Of a stretch of 64,000 nt of DNA, positions 15,914 to 25,716 are shown piece by piece (position 1 is the stretch's first letter; each line of letters begins with the position of its first letter). A program made the translations under genes and the position numbers. Where the stretch lies: NCBI RefSeq assembly GCF_020169515.1, contig NZ_JAHMHW010000003.1:372001-436000 (forward strand), written 5' to 3'. The notes beneath the pieces are model-generated. The model was given only the letters and a program-made list of their open reading frames with translations, ran no database searches and was not told where the DNA came from. The stretch is from Paenibacillus vietnamensis (GTDB lineage Bacteria > Bacillota > Bacilli > Paenibacillales > Paenibacillaceae).

Positions 15914-18076
15914 TTATGAGCTTTTAAAACCGTATTTGCTGATCACACCGTGTATCGCGAAAAAGGATACGTCTTCGGGAAGCTCATCCTTGATCGGCCT
16001 CAGCTTTTCTGTGCCCACCTTCTCGATCGCGGCGACGATCAGCGCTTCCTGGTCCGCGGGGATGATCCGGCTGAAATCGATGTCGAGCCCTTCGTCGGCG
16101 CAGCGGATTAAATGCCCCTCGACCGTGACCCTGCTTAATCCGCGTTCTTTCGCAATATCGCCCGGCTCCTGCCCGGCTTGAAACAGCTCCAGCGTCGTCA
16201 CATGACTCGGCTGCTCCTCGCCGGACGCCCGGCTTCCGCCGCTCCGGTTTGGTGCCGTCTGTTTTGGCGGAAAGTCCGAACCAAGAGGCAATCCCTCTCC
16301 AATGAACGACTGAATGATGGCAATCAGCTCGCCGCCGTACTTGTCCGCCTTCGCCGCGCCTATCCCTTTCACCGCAAGCAGCTCTTCCGTCGTTTGCGGC
16401 TGCACGTTGGCAATTTCGCGAATCGTCGCGTCAAAAAACAGCATGAACGGCGGAACGCCTTCCGCGGCCGCCTTCTCCTTTCGCCACTGTCTGAGCGCCT
16501 CAAATAGAGGCGTAGACGCCGCGTTGTCGCTGGCGGACGATTGGCGGACCGTCGCCCGAACGCGCTGCATGATCATTTCCCGGCCTTCCAGAACGGGCAG
16601 CGCATTGGCCGTAAGCGATACGACCGGATACTGGCCTTCGCTTAATCTCAAATACCCTTCCGAAACCAGCCAGTAAAGCCAGTCCGCGATCTCCTTTTCA
16701 GGCAAATGCTTCATCAGCCCGTAGGTCGACAAGCGGTCCAGGCCGAACTCCAGCAGGCGCTTGTCGCGCGAGCCCTTCAGCACCTTGGCCACCATCGTAA
16801 CGCCGAAGCGCCCTTTCATCCGGCCGACGCAGGAAAGCGCCATCTTCGCCTCGTCCGTCCGGTTCACCGGCTCGCTCTTATCCAGGCAGCTGCTGCATTT
16901 GCCGCAGGCCGCCACGCCGGTTTCTCCGAAATAATCGACGATAAACTGCTGCAGGCAGCGCTGCGTGCGACTGTAATTCATCATCATATGAAGCTTCGAA
17001 AGCTGAATGGCTTTGCGGTCCGCGTCGCCTGCTCCCTGCTCGATCAGGAAACGCTGCACCTGCATATCGGCAGGCTCGAACAGCAGCACGCATTCGCTCT
17101 CCTCGCCGTCCCTTCCCGCACGTCCGGCTTCCTGGTAATAGGATTCGATATCCCCCGTCATCTGCCAGTGCAGCACGTAACGGACGTTCGGCTTGTCGAT
17201 CCCCATGCCGAATGCGTTTGTCGCGACCATGACGCGAATGTCGTCAAAGCGAAACCGCTCCTGCGTCTCCGCCCGTTCGGCGTCGGACAAGCCGCCATGG
17301 TATTTGCCTGCCTGAACGCCGCTTCTGCTCAGCAGCTCATAGACGTTCTCGACCTCCTTGCGGGTCGCGGCGTAGACGATGCCTGACTGCTCTTTGCGAT
17401 CCGCCACAAACCTCTCGAGAAAGCTTTTTTTCTGGGCTCCGGTCACGACGGACAGGGACAAGTTCGGTCTTGCAAAGCCCGTGACATATACGCCCGGATC
17501 GCGAAGCTTTAGCATTTCGCTTATATCGCGGGCAACTTCATTCGTAGCGGTAGCCGTAAACGCAGCAACCAGCGGACGATTCGCCATTCTGGCGATCCAG
17601 CCGGCCAGCTGCCGGTAGCTCGGACGGAAATCGTGACCCCACTGGGACACGCAATGCGCTTCGTCAATCGCGATGAGCGGAATCGCCAGCTGCTCCGACA
17701 GCGTCTGGAACATCGGCGCATCGAGCCGCTCCGGCGCAACGTAGAGCAGCTTGTACTCCCCCTGCAGCGAGCTTCGTACAACTTCGCGGTATTCCGCCGC
17801 GCCAAGCGAGCTGTTCAGAAATGCCGCCGGGACGCCAACCCGGCGCAGCGCGTCAACCTGATCCTTCATCAGCGATATAAGCGGCGAAATGACCAGCGAG
17901 GTGCCCGGCAGCAGCATCGAAGGGATCTGGTAGCAGATGGACTTCCCCCCGCCCGTCGGCAAAATAGCGAGCGTATCGCGTCCGTTCAATATTCCCGCGA
18001 TTATCTCTTCCTGCCCTTTGCGGAACGAATCATAGCCGTATACCCGTTTCAGCGCTTCCCTCGCTTGTTCGATCAT
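15914..18076 (-). CDS. recQ: ATP-dependent DNA helicase RecQ
   Basis: The 720-residue protein has the superfamily 2 helicase core: Walker A 'LPTGGGKSICYQIP', 'DEAHCVSQWGHDFRPSYRQL' (DEAH plus the RecQ aromatic loop), 'AFTATAT', 'GIVYAATRKE', and 'ATNAFGMGIDKPNVRYV'. A zinc-binding RQC domain follows ('CLQQFIVDYFGE' to 'CGKCSSC'), then an HRDC domain around residues 520-600 and a C-terminal 'THLTTLELFQAGQEPGDIAKERGLS'-like helix-turn-helix. It unwinds recombination and stalled-fork structures 3'-5'. GAGGAGGGG precedes the ATG. In B. subtilis the place downstream of mdh is taken by phoPR and polA instead. Confidence 0.94.
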   Translation of the reverse strand: MIEQAREALKRVYGYDSFRKGQEEIIAGILNGRDTLAILPTGGGKSICYQIPSMLLPGTSLVISPLISLMKDQVDALRRVGVPAAFLNSSLGAAEYREVVRSSLQGEYKLLYVAPERLDAPMFQTLSEQLAIPLIAIDEAHCVSQWGHDFRPSYRQLAGWIARMANRPLVAAFTATATNEVARDISEMLKLRDPGVYVTGFARPNLSLSVVTGAQKKSFLERFVADRKEQSGIVYAATRKEVENVYELLSRSGVQAGKYHGGLSDAERAETQERFRFDDIRVMVATNAFGMGIDKPNVRYVLHWQMTGDIESYYQEAGRAGRDGEESECVLLFEPADMQVQRFLIEQGAGDADRKAIQLSKLHMMMNYSRTQRCLQQFIVDYFGETGVAACGKCSSCLDKSEPVNRTDEAKMALSCVGRMKGRFGVTMVAKVLKGSRDKRLLEFGLDRLSTYGLMKHLPEKEIADWLYWLVSEGYLRLSEGQYPVVSLTANALPVLEGREMIMQRVRATVRQSSASDNAASTPLFEALRQWRKEKAAAEGVPPFMLFFDATIREIANVQPQTTEELLAVKGIGAAKADKYGGELIAIIQSFIGEGLPLGSDFPPKQTAPNRSGGSRASGEEQPSHVTTLELFQAGQEPGDIAKERGLSRVTVEGHLIRCADEGLDIDFSRIIPADQEALIVAAIEKVGTEKLRPIKDELPEDVSFFAIHGVISKYGFKSS

Positions 18077-18110
18077 GCTGGACCCCTCCTCTTTTCGTTT
18101 ATGAATGCAA

Positions 18111-18140
18111 AGGACCCTGGCAGTGTACTGTCAGGGTCCT
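18111..18140 (-). terminator. Terminator of the citZ-icd-mdh operon
   Basis: AGGACCCTGGCAGT-GT-ACTGTCAGGGTCCT forms a 14-bp stem with one wobble pair, 39 bp beyond the mdh stop on the minus strand and just before recQ's ribosome site. Confidence 0.8.
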
Positions 18141-18178
18141 CCCGAACGCATTTTGCGTCTTTTTTTTGTTACGATTGA

Positions 18179-19123
18179 TTAGCCGGATTTTACGATTTGA
18201 ATCACGTTACGCACCGATTGAGCGGATTTATCAAGCGCCGCCTTCTCGTCGGCCGTCAGCTCCAGCTCAAGCACTTTCTCGATGCCGTCGCCGCCGATAA
18301 TCGCCGGAACGCCCATGAACAGGCTGTCGTAGCCGTATTCGCCTTCGAGAAGAGCGATAACCGGAAGAATGCGTTTCTTGTCCTTCAGAATCGCTTCGGT
18401 CATTTGAACGAGCGAAGCTGCAGGAGCGTAGTACGCGCTGCCGTTGCCGAGCAAGTTCACGATTTCACCGCCGCCTACGCGGGCACGCTGAACGATCGCT
18501 TCGATGCGGTCAGCCGGGATCAGCTTCTCGATCGGAATGCCGCCGGCGTTGGAATAACGCACGAGCGGTACCATGTCGTCGCCGTGTCCGCCGAGCACAA
18601 AGCCGCGCACATCTTCGACGGATACGTTCAGCTCTTGGGCGATGAACGTGCAGTAGCGCGCCGTGTCAAGAACGCCGGATTGGCCGATTACGCGATTTTT
18701 AGGGAAGCCGAGCGTTTCGTATGCCGCATAAGTCATCGCGTCAACCGGGTTGCTCAGGATAATGACATAAGCGTCAGGGCTGGTCGCTTTCACATTTTCG
18801 CAAACGGATTTCACGATTCCAGCATTTGTGTTCACGAGATCGTCGCGGCTCATGCCCGGCTTGCGGGCGACGCCTGCCGTAATAATAACGACGTCGGAAT
18901 CTTTGGTGTCGTCATAGTTGGAAGTGCCGATGATGCTTGTGTCGACCCCGAGCACCGGAGTCGCTTCCAGCATATCCAGCGCTTTCCCTTTCGTCGGGTT
19001 TTCCAGCGGCGCAATATCAACGAGCACAACGTCGCCAAGCTCCTTCTGCGCAAGCATAAGTGCAGTGGTAGCTCCCGTGAAGCCCGCTCCTACTACCGTA
19101 ATCTTTTTACGTTTGATCGCCAT
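18179..19123 (-). CDS. mdh: Malate dehydrogenase
   Basis: The 314-residue NAD-dependent enzyme oxidises malate to oxaloacetate. It has the Rossmann loop '[18 protein letters not shown]', '[20 protein letters not shown]', '[20 protein letters not shown]' (substrate arginines), '[14 protein letters not shown]', and the catalytic histidine in '[16 protein letters not shown]'. The ATG at 19123 (MAIKRKK) with GGGAGG 9 nt upstream is preferred to an in-frame extension to 19159. Last gene of citZ-icd-mdh, 127 bp after icd, and followed by a strong terminator. The lactate/malate-type sequence is typical of Bacillus malate dehydrogenases. Confidence 0.95.
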   Translation of the reverse strand: MAIKRKKITVVGAGFTGATTALMLAQKELGDVVLVDIAPLENPTKGKALDMLEATPVLGVDTSIIGTSNYDDTKDSDVVIITAGVARKPGMSRDDLVNTNAGIVKSVCENVKATSPDAYVIILSNPVDAMTYAAYETLGFPKNRVIGQSGVLDTARYCTFIAQELNVSVEDVRGFVLGGHGDDMVPLVRYSNAGGIPIEKLIPADRIEAIVQRARVGGGEIVNLLGNGSAYYAPAASLVQMTEAILKDKKRILPVIALLEGEYGYDSLFMGVPAIIGGDGIEKVLELELTADEKAALDKSAQSVRNVIQIVKSG

Positions 19124-19250
19124 TATAAAATGCCTCCCAATCGTTTCGTTTATGGTCAAAAATCCGCTTCGCTTCCCCTATAAACGCATGACACCCGCCG
19201 CTTACGCGCAGTCCCGTCTCCCTATCGTCTCCAGCACTCAATCGTTCGAA

Positions 19251-20546
19251 CTACATATTTTTGATGATCTCGTCAGCAAAAGCGGAGCATTTCACTTCAG
19301 TCGCGCCTTCCATCAGACGGGCGAAGTCGTAAGTAACCGTTTTGTTGTTGATCGAAGTTTCCATGCCTTTGTAGATCAGGTCAGCCGCTTCCTGCCAGCC
19401 AAGGTGCTCAAGCATCATAACGCCGGAAAGGATAACGGAGCCCGGGTTTACAACGTCTTTGTCCGCATATTTCGGAGCCGTGCCGTGAGTCGCTTCGAAA
19501 ATAGCGTGGCCAGTCAAGTAATTGATGTTAGCGCCTGGAGCGATACCGATACCGCCGACTTGAGCAGCAAGAGCGTCGGACAGGTAGTCGCCGTTCAGGT
19601 TCAGCGTTGCGATCACGTCGAAATCGGTAGGGCGAGTCAGAACCTGCTGAAGAGCGATGTCGGCGATTGCGTCCTTCACGACGATTTTGCCGGCAGCTTC
19701 CGCTTCCGCTTGCGCTTTGTTCGCAGCGTCAACGCCTTCTGCTTCTTTGATGCGGTCGTATTGGCCCCAAGTGAACGTTTGCTCGGCAAACTCTTGCTCA
19801 GCCACTTCGTAGCCCCAGTTTTTGAACGCGCCTTCCGTGAATTTCATGATGTTGCCTTTGTGAACCAAAGTAACGGATTTGCGGCCGTGCTTGATTGCAT
19901 ATTCGATTGCCGCGCGAGCCAGACGCTGCGAGCCTTCTTTGGATACCGGCTTGATGCCGATGCCGGAAGTTTCAGGGAAACGGATTTTGTTAACGCCCAT
20001 TTCGTTTTGCAGGAACGCGATAACCTTCTTCACGCCCTCGGAGCCTTCTTGGTACTCGATGCCGGCATAGATGTCTTCCGTGTTCTCACGGAAAATAACC
20101 ATGTCAACAAGCTCAGGACGTTTAACCGGGGAAGGAACGCCGTCGAAGTAACGAACAGGGCGAAGGCAAGTGTACAGGTCAAGCTCTTGGCGAAGTGCAA
20201 CGTTCAGGGAACGGATGCCGCCGCCGATTGGAGTTGTCAAAGGGCCTTTGATCGCCACGATGTATTCGCGGATTGCAGTAAGCGTATCGGCCGGAAGCCA
20301 TTCGCCGTATTCGTTAAATGCTTTTTCGCCGGCGAATACTTCGTACCAAGCGATTTTTTTGCTGCCGCTGTAAGCTTTCTCTACCGCTGCGTCCAACACG
20401 CGTTTCGAAGCTTTCCAGATGTCGCGGCCTGTGCCGTCGCCTTCGATGAATGGGATGATCGGGTTGTTAGGAACCTGAAGAGTACCGTTGTCGATTGTGA
20501 TTTGCTCGCCTTCAGTCGGAAGCGCGAATTTTTCGAACTGTGCCAT
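19251..20546 (-). CDS. icd: NADP-dependent isocitrate dehydrogenase
   Basis: The 431-residue enzyme oxidatively decarboxylates isocitrate to 2-oxoglutarate. Signatures are '[14 protein letters not shown]', '[20 protein letters not shown]' type text (here '[20 protein letters not shown]'), '[10 protein letters not shown]', '[16 protein letters not shown]', '[20 protein letters not shown]', '[19 protein letters not shown]' and '[20 protein letters not shown]'. The KYADKD segment is typical of NADP specificity. AGGAGG lies before the ATG. It sits between citZ and mdh; the 128-bp gap to citZ contains imperfect hairpins (20613-20629 and 20625-20649) that could affect mRNA processing. Low codon diversity compared with neighbours suggests high expression (inference). 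Confidence 0.96.
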   Translation of the reverse strand: MAQFEKFALPTEGEQITIDNGTLQVPNNPIIPFIEGDGTGRDIWKASKRVLDAAVEKAYSGSKKIAWYEVFAGEKAFNEYGEWLPADTLTAIREYIVAIKGPLTTPIGGGIRSLNVALRQELDLYTCLRPVRYFDGVPSPVKRPELVDMVIFRENTEDIYAGIEYQEGSEGVKKVIAFLQNEMGVNKIRFPETSGIGIKPVSKEGSQRLARAAIEYAIKHGRKSVTLVHKGNIMKFTEGAFKNWGYEVAEQEFAEQTFTWGQYDRIKEAEGVDAANKAQAEAEAAGKIVVKDAIADIALQQVLTRPTDFDVIATLNLNGDYLSDALAAQVGGIGIAPGANINYLTGHAIFEATHGTAPKYADKDVVNPGSVILSGVMMLEHLGWQEAADLIYKGMETSINNKTVTYDFARLMEGATEVKCSAFADEIIKNM

Positions 20547-20612
20547 GAATGAAATCCTCCTTGAATATGTACTTGCAGTGCAAGCATCGTTAGTTTAAAG
20601 AATAAGGGTGTA

Positions 20613-20649
20613 TCTCCTTAAAAAGGAGAACGAACGGCAAGTTCGCTCC
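20613..20649 (-). other. Intercistronic stem-loops between citZ and icd
   Basis: TCTCCTT-AAA-AAGGAGA (20613-20629) and GGAG-AA-CGAAC/GTTCG-CTCC (20625-20649) overlap in the gap after the citZ stop. They could form alternative hairpins that set citZ versus icd-mdh mRNA levels. Function not shown. Confidence 0.35.
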
Positions 20650-20674
20650 CTCTTTATTGCGGCATAAATGCGGT

Positions 20675-21787
20675 TTAGCGCTGCTCGATCGGAACGTATT
20701 TCGCGTTGACCGGACCGACATAATCGGCGCGAGGGCGGATCAGGCGGTTATCCTGGTACTGCTCCAGAATGTGCGCGCTCCAGCCGGATACGCGGCTGAT
20801 CGCAAAGATCGGAGTAAACAGGTCGCGCGGAATTTCGAGCGTCGTGTATACGGAAGCGGAATAGAAGTCTACGTTTGGCTTCAAGCCTTTTTGACCCGTT
20901 ACCAGCTCCTCGATCTTGACGGACATTTCGTAAAGCTCCATGTTGCCGGTCAGCTTGCCCAGCTCGCGGGACATTTTTTGAAGATGCTTCGCGCGCGGGT
21001 CGCCGTTTTTGTAGACGCGGTGACCGAAGCCCATAATTTTTTGCTTGTTTGCCAAAGCGTTGCTGATGTAGCTTTCCACGTTAGCGGTCGAGCCGATTTC
21101 TTCCAGCATAACCATAACCGCTTCGTTCGCGCCGCCGTGAAGAGGACCCTTCAGAGCGCCGATAGCCGAAGTAACGCCGGAGTAAATATCGGACAAGGTA
21201 GCAACCGTAACGCGTGCAGCGAACGTCGAAGCATTCAGTTCGTGATCCGCATGAAGCACAAGCGCTTGGTCGAGAGCTTTGACTGCAACCTCGGCCGGCT
21301 CATTGCCGGTCAGCATGTAAAGGAAGTTGTAAGCGATGGATACGCCTTGCTTCGGAGCTACAGGCTCTTTGCCTTCGCGGATACGAGCAAAAGCCGCAAC
21401 GATTGTTGGAAGCTGGGCTTGCAGCTTAATCGCTTTCAGCTGGTTCGCTTCCGGGGACATATCGTTTGCGGACGCATCGTACAGTGCCAAGCTGGAAACC
21501 GCCGTGCGGAGCGCAGCCATGGAATTCGTTTTTTGCGGATAAAGCTTGATTTGTTCGATAACCTCTTGCGGCAAGGCCGCGTATTGATCCAATTGCTTTT
21601 GGAGGCGGTCCAGCTCCGAGCGGTTAGGAAGCTTGCCGTACCAGAGCAGGTAAGCAACCTCTTCAAATGTAGCGTTTGCTGCCAGGTCGTCAATGTCAAT
21701 TCCGCGGTAAGTCAAAACTCCGTCTATGATCGAGCTGATAGACGACGCCGCAGCGACGATTCCTTCAAGACCTTTAGTTGCTGTCAT
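20675..21787 (-). CDS. citZ: Citrate synthase
   Basis: The 370-residue protein condenses acetyl-CoA and oxaloacetate. It shows 'GVLTYRGIDIDDLAANATFEEVAYLLWYGKLP', split here by the 20-residue rule into the recognisable 'YRGIDIDDLA' and 'FEEVAYLLWYGKLP', then 'HADHELNASTFAARV' (active-site histidine), 'GPLHGGANEAVMVML' (second histidine) and 'MGFGHRVYKNGDPRAK'. It matches the Gram-positive CitZ size. AAGGAGAGAG precedes the ATG. It heads the citZ-icd-mdh operon. A vegetative promoter and a CcpC-type box are visible upstream. Confidence 0.95.
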   Translation of the reverse strand: MTATKGLEGIVAAASSISSIIDGVLTYRGIDIDDLAANATFEEVAYLLWYGKLPNRSELDRLQKQLDQYAALPQEVIEQIKLYPQKTNSMAALRTAVSSLALYDASANDMSPEANQLKAIKLQAQLPTIVAAFARIREGKEPVAPKQGVSIAYNFLYMLTGNEPAEVAVKALDQALVLHADHELNASTFAARVTVATLSDIYSGVTSAIGALKGPLHGGANEAVMVMLEEIGSTANVESYISNALANKQKIMGFGHRVYKNGDPRAKHLQKMSRELGKLTGNMELYEMSVKIEELVTGQKGLKPNVDFYSASVYTTLEIPRDLFTPIFAISRVSGWSAHILEQYQDNRLIRPRADYVGPVNAKYVPIEQR

Positions 21788-21856
21788 CGTTCTCTCTCCT
21801 TTAACTGGGGTATAGTTAACAGAATAGGGATTTCAGAATTTGTACCATCGCTCTTA

Positions 21857-21885
21857 ATCATAGCTGATTTTGGCAATGAAGTGAA
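21857..21885 (-). promoter_or_regulatory. Probable vegetative promoter of citZ
   Basis: On the minus strand TTCACT (-35, complement of 21880-21885) and TATGAT (-10, complement of 21857-21862) are separated by 17 bp, about 70 bp before citZ. The 343-bp interval 21788-22130 also holds the CcpC-type box and the start region of the divergent ppx gene; nothing else was recognised there. Confidence 0.5.
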
Positions 21886-21896
21886 CAAATAGGGAC

Positions 21897-21911
21897 ATAA
21901 AAATGCTTTAT
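21897..21911. promoter_or_regulatory. CcpC-type box ATAA-N7-TTAT upstream of citZ
   Basis: ATAAAAATGCTTTAT exactly fits the dyad known for the citrate-responsive LysR regulator CcpC, which controls citZ and citB in B. subtilis. It lies 12 bp upstream of the proposed citZ -35 element. The motif is short, so context carries most of the weight. Confidence 0.5.
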
Positions 21912-22130
21912 CGCTATCATTAATATTTTTTTCGACTCGAATTTTCGCTTCTGGTGTCGGAAGCTCCTGCTGCATTTTTCCCTATTTGCGCCAATTTTAG
22001 CCGCGGAATAAAACATTTTTCCTGGACTGAATATAATGGTAAAATGTCCAAAAGACTTGCCGGGCGAATTTCCGCATGGCTCACTCATGAACAGCAATTC
22101 ACGTCAAATTTGTCGCATCGGAGGCGCTAT

Positions 22131-23678
22131 ATGACAGGACAACGCATCGGGATCATCGACATCGGCTCCAACTCGGTCAGGCTGGTCGTTTACGAGGAAA
22201 CGCCGAACGGCGCCCACCGGGTAGCGGACAGCAGCAAACGGCCCGCGCGCCTCAGCGAACGGATCGATGAGGACGGCCGCCTGACGGATGCGGCTATAGA
22301 CGAGCTCATCGACACGCTGCACCACTTCGCCCTCATATGCGGGCATAACCATACAAGCAGAATACGCGCGGTGGCGACAGCCGCCATCCGCAACGCCGCG
22401 AACCGGGCATCCATCCTGGAGCGGATCAGAGCGGCCACGGGGCTTGAAATCGAGCTGCTTTCGGGTGAAGAGGAAGCGACCTACGGCTTTCTCGGCATGA
22501 TTAATTCCCTGCAGATCAGGGATGGTTTCCTCATCGACATCGGCGGCGGCAGCACCGAATTGTCGCTGTTCCGGAACCGTGCGCTTGTGCGAAGCGTTTC
22601 CTTCCCGTTCGGCTGCGTCAGCCTGAACAAGAGGTTCGCCTCGAAGGGCATGCTGACCGACGACGGGCTGAGGCCGCTGGAAGCGCTCGTAGCCGACGCG
22701 CTGCGCAAGGAAAGCTGGGTATTCGAGACACCGGGGCTGCCGCTCGTCGGCGTCGGCGGAACGGTCCGGGCTCTTGGCCGGATGCATCAGGCCGCCCGCA
22801 AATATCCGTTCCCGCAAACCCATAATTACCCGATTGTCGGGGAGCAGCTGGATGAGCTGTTTGACCAAATGCGCAAGCTCCCGCTCGACAAGAGGCGCAA
22901 ATTGCCGGGCTTGTCCAAGGACCGCGCAGACGTCATCGTTCCGGGCGCAGCCATTCTGCGCGTCGTATACCGGGCCGCCAGAGCCGCTCATTACCGCATA
23001 TGCGGCGCGGGCCTGAGGGACGGCTTGTTCCACGCGACGAAATTTCCGGACCGGCCCAAGCTGGGCAACGTGCTCGAATACAGCATAAACAACCTGGCCG
23101 CCCTGCATCCCGCAGCGCCAAGGCCTCACGTGCAGCAAGTCAGCCGGCTTGCGCTAGAGCTGTACGACGTGCTGAACAGCTCCAGCAAGATGCCGCCTCA
23201 GACGAGGGTGCTGCTGCAAACGGCGTCGCAGCTGTTCCGGATCGGGGCTTCGATCGATTATTACGAATACGCCAGACATTCCTTTTACCTGATCATCCAT
23301 TCGCATTTGAACGGCTTAACCCACCGCGAGATCATCATGACGGCGGCCATCGCCTCCTATAGAAGCAAAAGCAAAACGCGCCGGCAGCTGTCCGAATACA
23401 AGGAGCTGCTGAACGATTCGGATCTCGAGGTAATCTATAAGCTCGGAATTCTTCTTCAGCTGTCGGCCGCTCTGGACCGGACGGAAACGCAAGCGATCGG
23501 CCAATTTAACGCACAGCTGAACGGAGCGCAGCTGATGCTGCGCCCCGTTCACCCCCGCGGTACGCTGGCGGTCGAAAGCAGAGAGGTCGAAGAGCTGAGT
23601 CACGAATTCAAGAAGCTTTGGGGTGCAGCGCCGCTTCTGGAGGCCGCAGCTAAGCAAGACCTTTCCACAAGGAGATAG
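22131..23678 (+). CDS. ppx: Exopolyphosphatase (Ppx/GppA family)
   Basis: The 515-residue protein opens with the actin-like ATPase phosphate-1 motif 'IGIIDIGSNSVRLVVYE' and has phosphate-2 'DGFLIDIGGGSTELSLFRN', 'LSGEEEATYGFLGM' and 'VGVGGTVRALGRMHQ'. Its C-terminal ~200 residues resemble the HD-like helical domain of long Ppx proteins. It hydrolyses terminal phosphate from polyphosphate and possibly pppGpp. The ATG at 22131 has GGAGG 5 nt upstream; an in-frame extension to 21954 lacks a ribosome site. Its last 29 bp overlap the convergent ppk gene, which makes the same polymer. Confidence 0.92.
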   Translation: MTGQRIGIIDIGSNSVRLVVYEETPNGAHRVADSSKRPARLSERIDEDGRLTDAAIDELIDTLHHFALICGHNHTSRIRAVATAAIRNAANRASILERIRAATGLEIELLSGEEEATYGFLGMINSLQIRDGFLIDIGGGSTELSLFRNRALVRSVSFPFGCVSLNKRFASKGMLTDDGLRPLEALVADALRKESWVFETPGLPLVGVGGTVRALGRMHQAARKYPFPQTHNYPIVGEQLDELFDQMRKLPLDKRRKLPGLSKDRADVIVPGAAILRVVYRAARAAHYRICGAGLRDGLFHATKFPDRPKLGNVLEYSINNLAALHPAAPRPHVQQVSRLALELYDVLNSSSKMPPQTRVLLQTASQLFRIGASIDYYEYARHSFYLIIHSHLNGLTHREIIMTAAIASYRSKSKTRRQLSEYKELLNDSDLEVIYKLGILLQLSAALDRTETQAIGQFNAQLNGAQLMLRPVHPRGTLAVESREVEELSHEFKKLWGAAPLLEAAAKQDLSTRR

Positions 23679-25716
23679 CCTTCGCCTCGAATTGGCTGCG
23701 GAGCGGCTTGCCGTTCTCTTGCGAGACATGAACATACGCTCCGCTAGGCTGCAGCTCGCGCGCTTTCACGTTGTCGTTAATGTTGAGTTCAAGCATTCTG
23801 ATCAGAATCTGCCTCAGCGCCGGGTCGAACACCGGGCACATCAGCTCGATCCGGCGGGTCAGATTGCGTGTCATCCAGTCTGCACTGGATAAATACACTT
23901 CCTCCTCGCCCCCGTTATAGAAGTACATAATCCGCGAATGCTCGAGAAAACGGTCCACGATGCTGATTACCTTAATGTTCTCGCTGCGCCCGGGGACGCC
24001 CGGTCTCAGACAGCAAACCCCGCGGACGATCAGTACGATTTTGACCCCTGCCTGCGAGGCTTCGTACAGCTTATCGATCATCTCCTGATTGGAGAGAGAA
24101 TTCATTTTCGCTATAACCTTTGCCGGTTTGCCGGCCAATGCGTTCTCGCGCTCGCGGTCGATCAGCCTGTACAGCTTTTCCTTCAGATCCGTCGGCGCGA
24201 CGCCGAAAGCCTTCCACTCGTAAGGGGAAGAATAACCGGTTACCTCGTTGAACAGGGCCGACGCATCCCCTCCGATAATCGGATGGGAGGTGAACAAGCC
24301 GATGTCCGTGTACAGTGTTGCCGTATTATCATTATAGTTGCCGGTGCCGACATGCACGTACCGGCGCAATGTCCCCTGCTCTCTCCTTACGACCAGCAAA
24401 ATTTTCGCATGTGTTTTTAGTCCGACCAAGCCGTATACGACGTGGCAGCCGGACTTCTCCAGCTGGCGCGCCCAAGCGATGTTGCGCTCCTCGTCGAATC
24501 TCGCCTTCAGCTCGACGACGACGGTAACCTGCTTGCCGGACTCCGCGGCTTTGCCCAGCGCCTGAACGAGCGCCGATTGTCCGCTTACCCGGTACAGCGT
24601 CATTTTGATCGCCAGCACGTCCGGATCATACGCAGCCTGGGTCACGAAATCGTTCACGGCGGCAAAAGACTCGTAAGGATGATACATGAGCACGTCCCGC
24701 TCGCGGATCACCTCGAACATGTCGTCGGTATCGTCGAATTCGCGCGGGTAAACCGGCTCCATCCTCTCGTAGCGCAAATGGTCGTAGCCTGGAAGGGCGT
24801 TCACAAATTTCATGAGGAAGCTCAGGTCGAGCGGTCCGTCGATTTCGAATAAATTATCTTCGATTTCGAGCTCCTCCATCAGCATTTCAAGCGCATACGG
24901 ATGCATTCCTTTGGCCACCTCGAGCCTTACCGGAATGCCCCAGCGCCGCCGGCGGAGCTCCTTCTCGATCTCCTCCAGCAAATCCTCCGCGTCCTCTTCG
25001 TTCAAATTAATATCCGAGTTGCGGGTAATTCGGAACGGGCTGACGGAAAAGGGAATATAACCGTTGAACAACGTATCGATAAACTTCTCGATCAAGTCCT
25101 CCAGCAGCACAAACTCGGTTTTTTTGCTGTTTGTCCTGCCGGGCACCGGAACGAAACGAGGCAAAATCGAAGGAACCTGCACGATAGCGAAATAAGGCTC
25201 CTCCTCCTCGGGATCTCCGTCTTGCCTTAATAATACGGATAAATACAATTCCTTCGTATGCACGAGCGGAAACGGCCTGCTTTGATCAACAGCCATCGGA
25301 GTCAGAACCGGAAATACAATTTCGTGAAAATAATCGGATACGGCCTTCGTTTGCGTAAGGTTAAGCTCATCGATCGAACGGATGAAGATGCCTTCGCGGC
25401 TTAAGCAGCGGAATACTTCCCGGTAGGTACGGTACTGGTCGTGAACCATCTGATTCGTACGCTTGATCAGCCGCTTCCATAGTCCTTGCGCCGTATAACC
25501 GGTAAAATCCATCTTCGTGAGCCCGGCCCTCATCTGCATTTGGATGCCGGCGACCCTGACGCTTATAAACTCATCCAAATTGCTGGTGACGATAGCCAAA
25601 AATTTCGTTCTTTCAAGCAGTGGGTTGTTCATGTCCTGCGCTTCCTGAAGCACTCTCCGATTAAATTCGATCCAACTTAAATCCCGGTTTACATAGTTGG
25701 ACAGCTGTTTCGTCAT
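23650..25716 (-). CDS. ppk: Polyphosphate kinase 1
   Basis: The 688-residue membrane-associated enzyme polymerises phosphate from ATP. Family motifs in order are 'YVNRDLSWIEFNRRVLQEA' (N-domain), 'RPFPLVHTKELYLSV', 'ERDVLMYHPYESF', 'DPDVLAIKMTLYRVSG', 'VVVELKARFDEERNIAWARQ', and 'YVHVGTGNYNDNTA' holding the autophosphorylated histidine. 'SADWMTRNLTRRIELMCPVF' follows. AGGAGG lies 8 nt before the ATG. Size is normal. The 3' end overlaps that of the convergent ppx by 29 bp with no terminator between, so the transcripts of the opposing enzymes must be complementary there. Confidence 0.95.
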   Translation of the reverse strand: MTKQLSNYVNRDLSWIEFNRRVLQEAQDMNNPLLERTKFLAIVTSNLDEFISVRVAGIQMQMRAGLTKMDFTGYTAQGLWKRLIKRTNQMVHDQYRTYREVFRCLSREGIFIRSIDELNLTQTKAVSDYFHEIVFPVLTPMAVDQSRPFPLVHTKELYLSVLLRQDGDPEEEEPYFAIVQVPSILPRFVPVPGRTNSKKTEFVLLEDLIEKFIDTLFNGYIPFSVSPFRITRNSDINLNEEDAEDLLEEIEKELRRRRWGIPVRLEVAKGMHPYALEMLMEELEIEDNLFEIDGPLDLSFLMKFVNALPGYDHLRYERMEPVYPREFDDTDDMFEVIRERDVLMYHPYESFAAVNDFVTQAAYDPDVLAIKMTLYRVSGQSALVQALGKAAESGKQVTVVVELKARFDEERNIAWARQLEKSGCHVVYGLVGLKTHAKILLVVRREQGTLRRYVHVGTGNYNDNTATLYTDIGLFTSHPIIGGDASALFNEVTGYSSPYEWKAFGVAPTDLKEKLYRLIDRERENALAGKPAKVIAKMNSLSNQEMIDKLYEASQAGVKIVLIVRGVCCLRPGVPGRSENIKVISIVDRFLEHSRIMYFYNGGEEEVYLSSADWMTRNLTRRIELMCPVFDPALRQILIRMLELNINDNVKARELQPSGAYVHVSQENGKPLRSQFEAKAISLWKGLA

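Noticed and set aside
18918..20552. 544-codon open frame on the plus strand across icd, and a 328-codon one across mdh (18197-19183)
   Set aside because: They mirror the reading frames of the well-supported icd and mdh genes on the other strand, lack ribosome sites and give cysteine/phenylalanine/arginine-rich text without motifs; typical antisense shadows of genes with biased codon use.
21911..21930. cre-like site (TGATAGCGATAAAG on the minus strand) upstream of citZ
   Set aside because: At least three mismatches to the catabolite-response consensus, including conserved positions.
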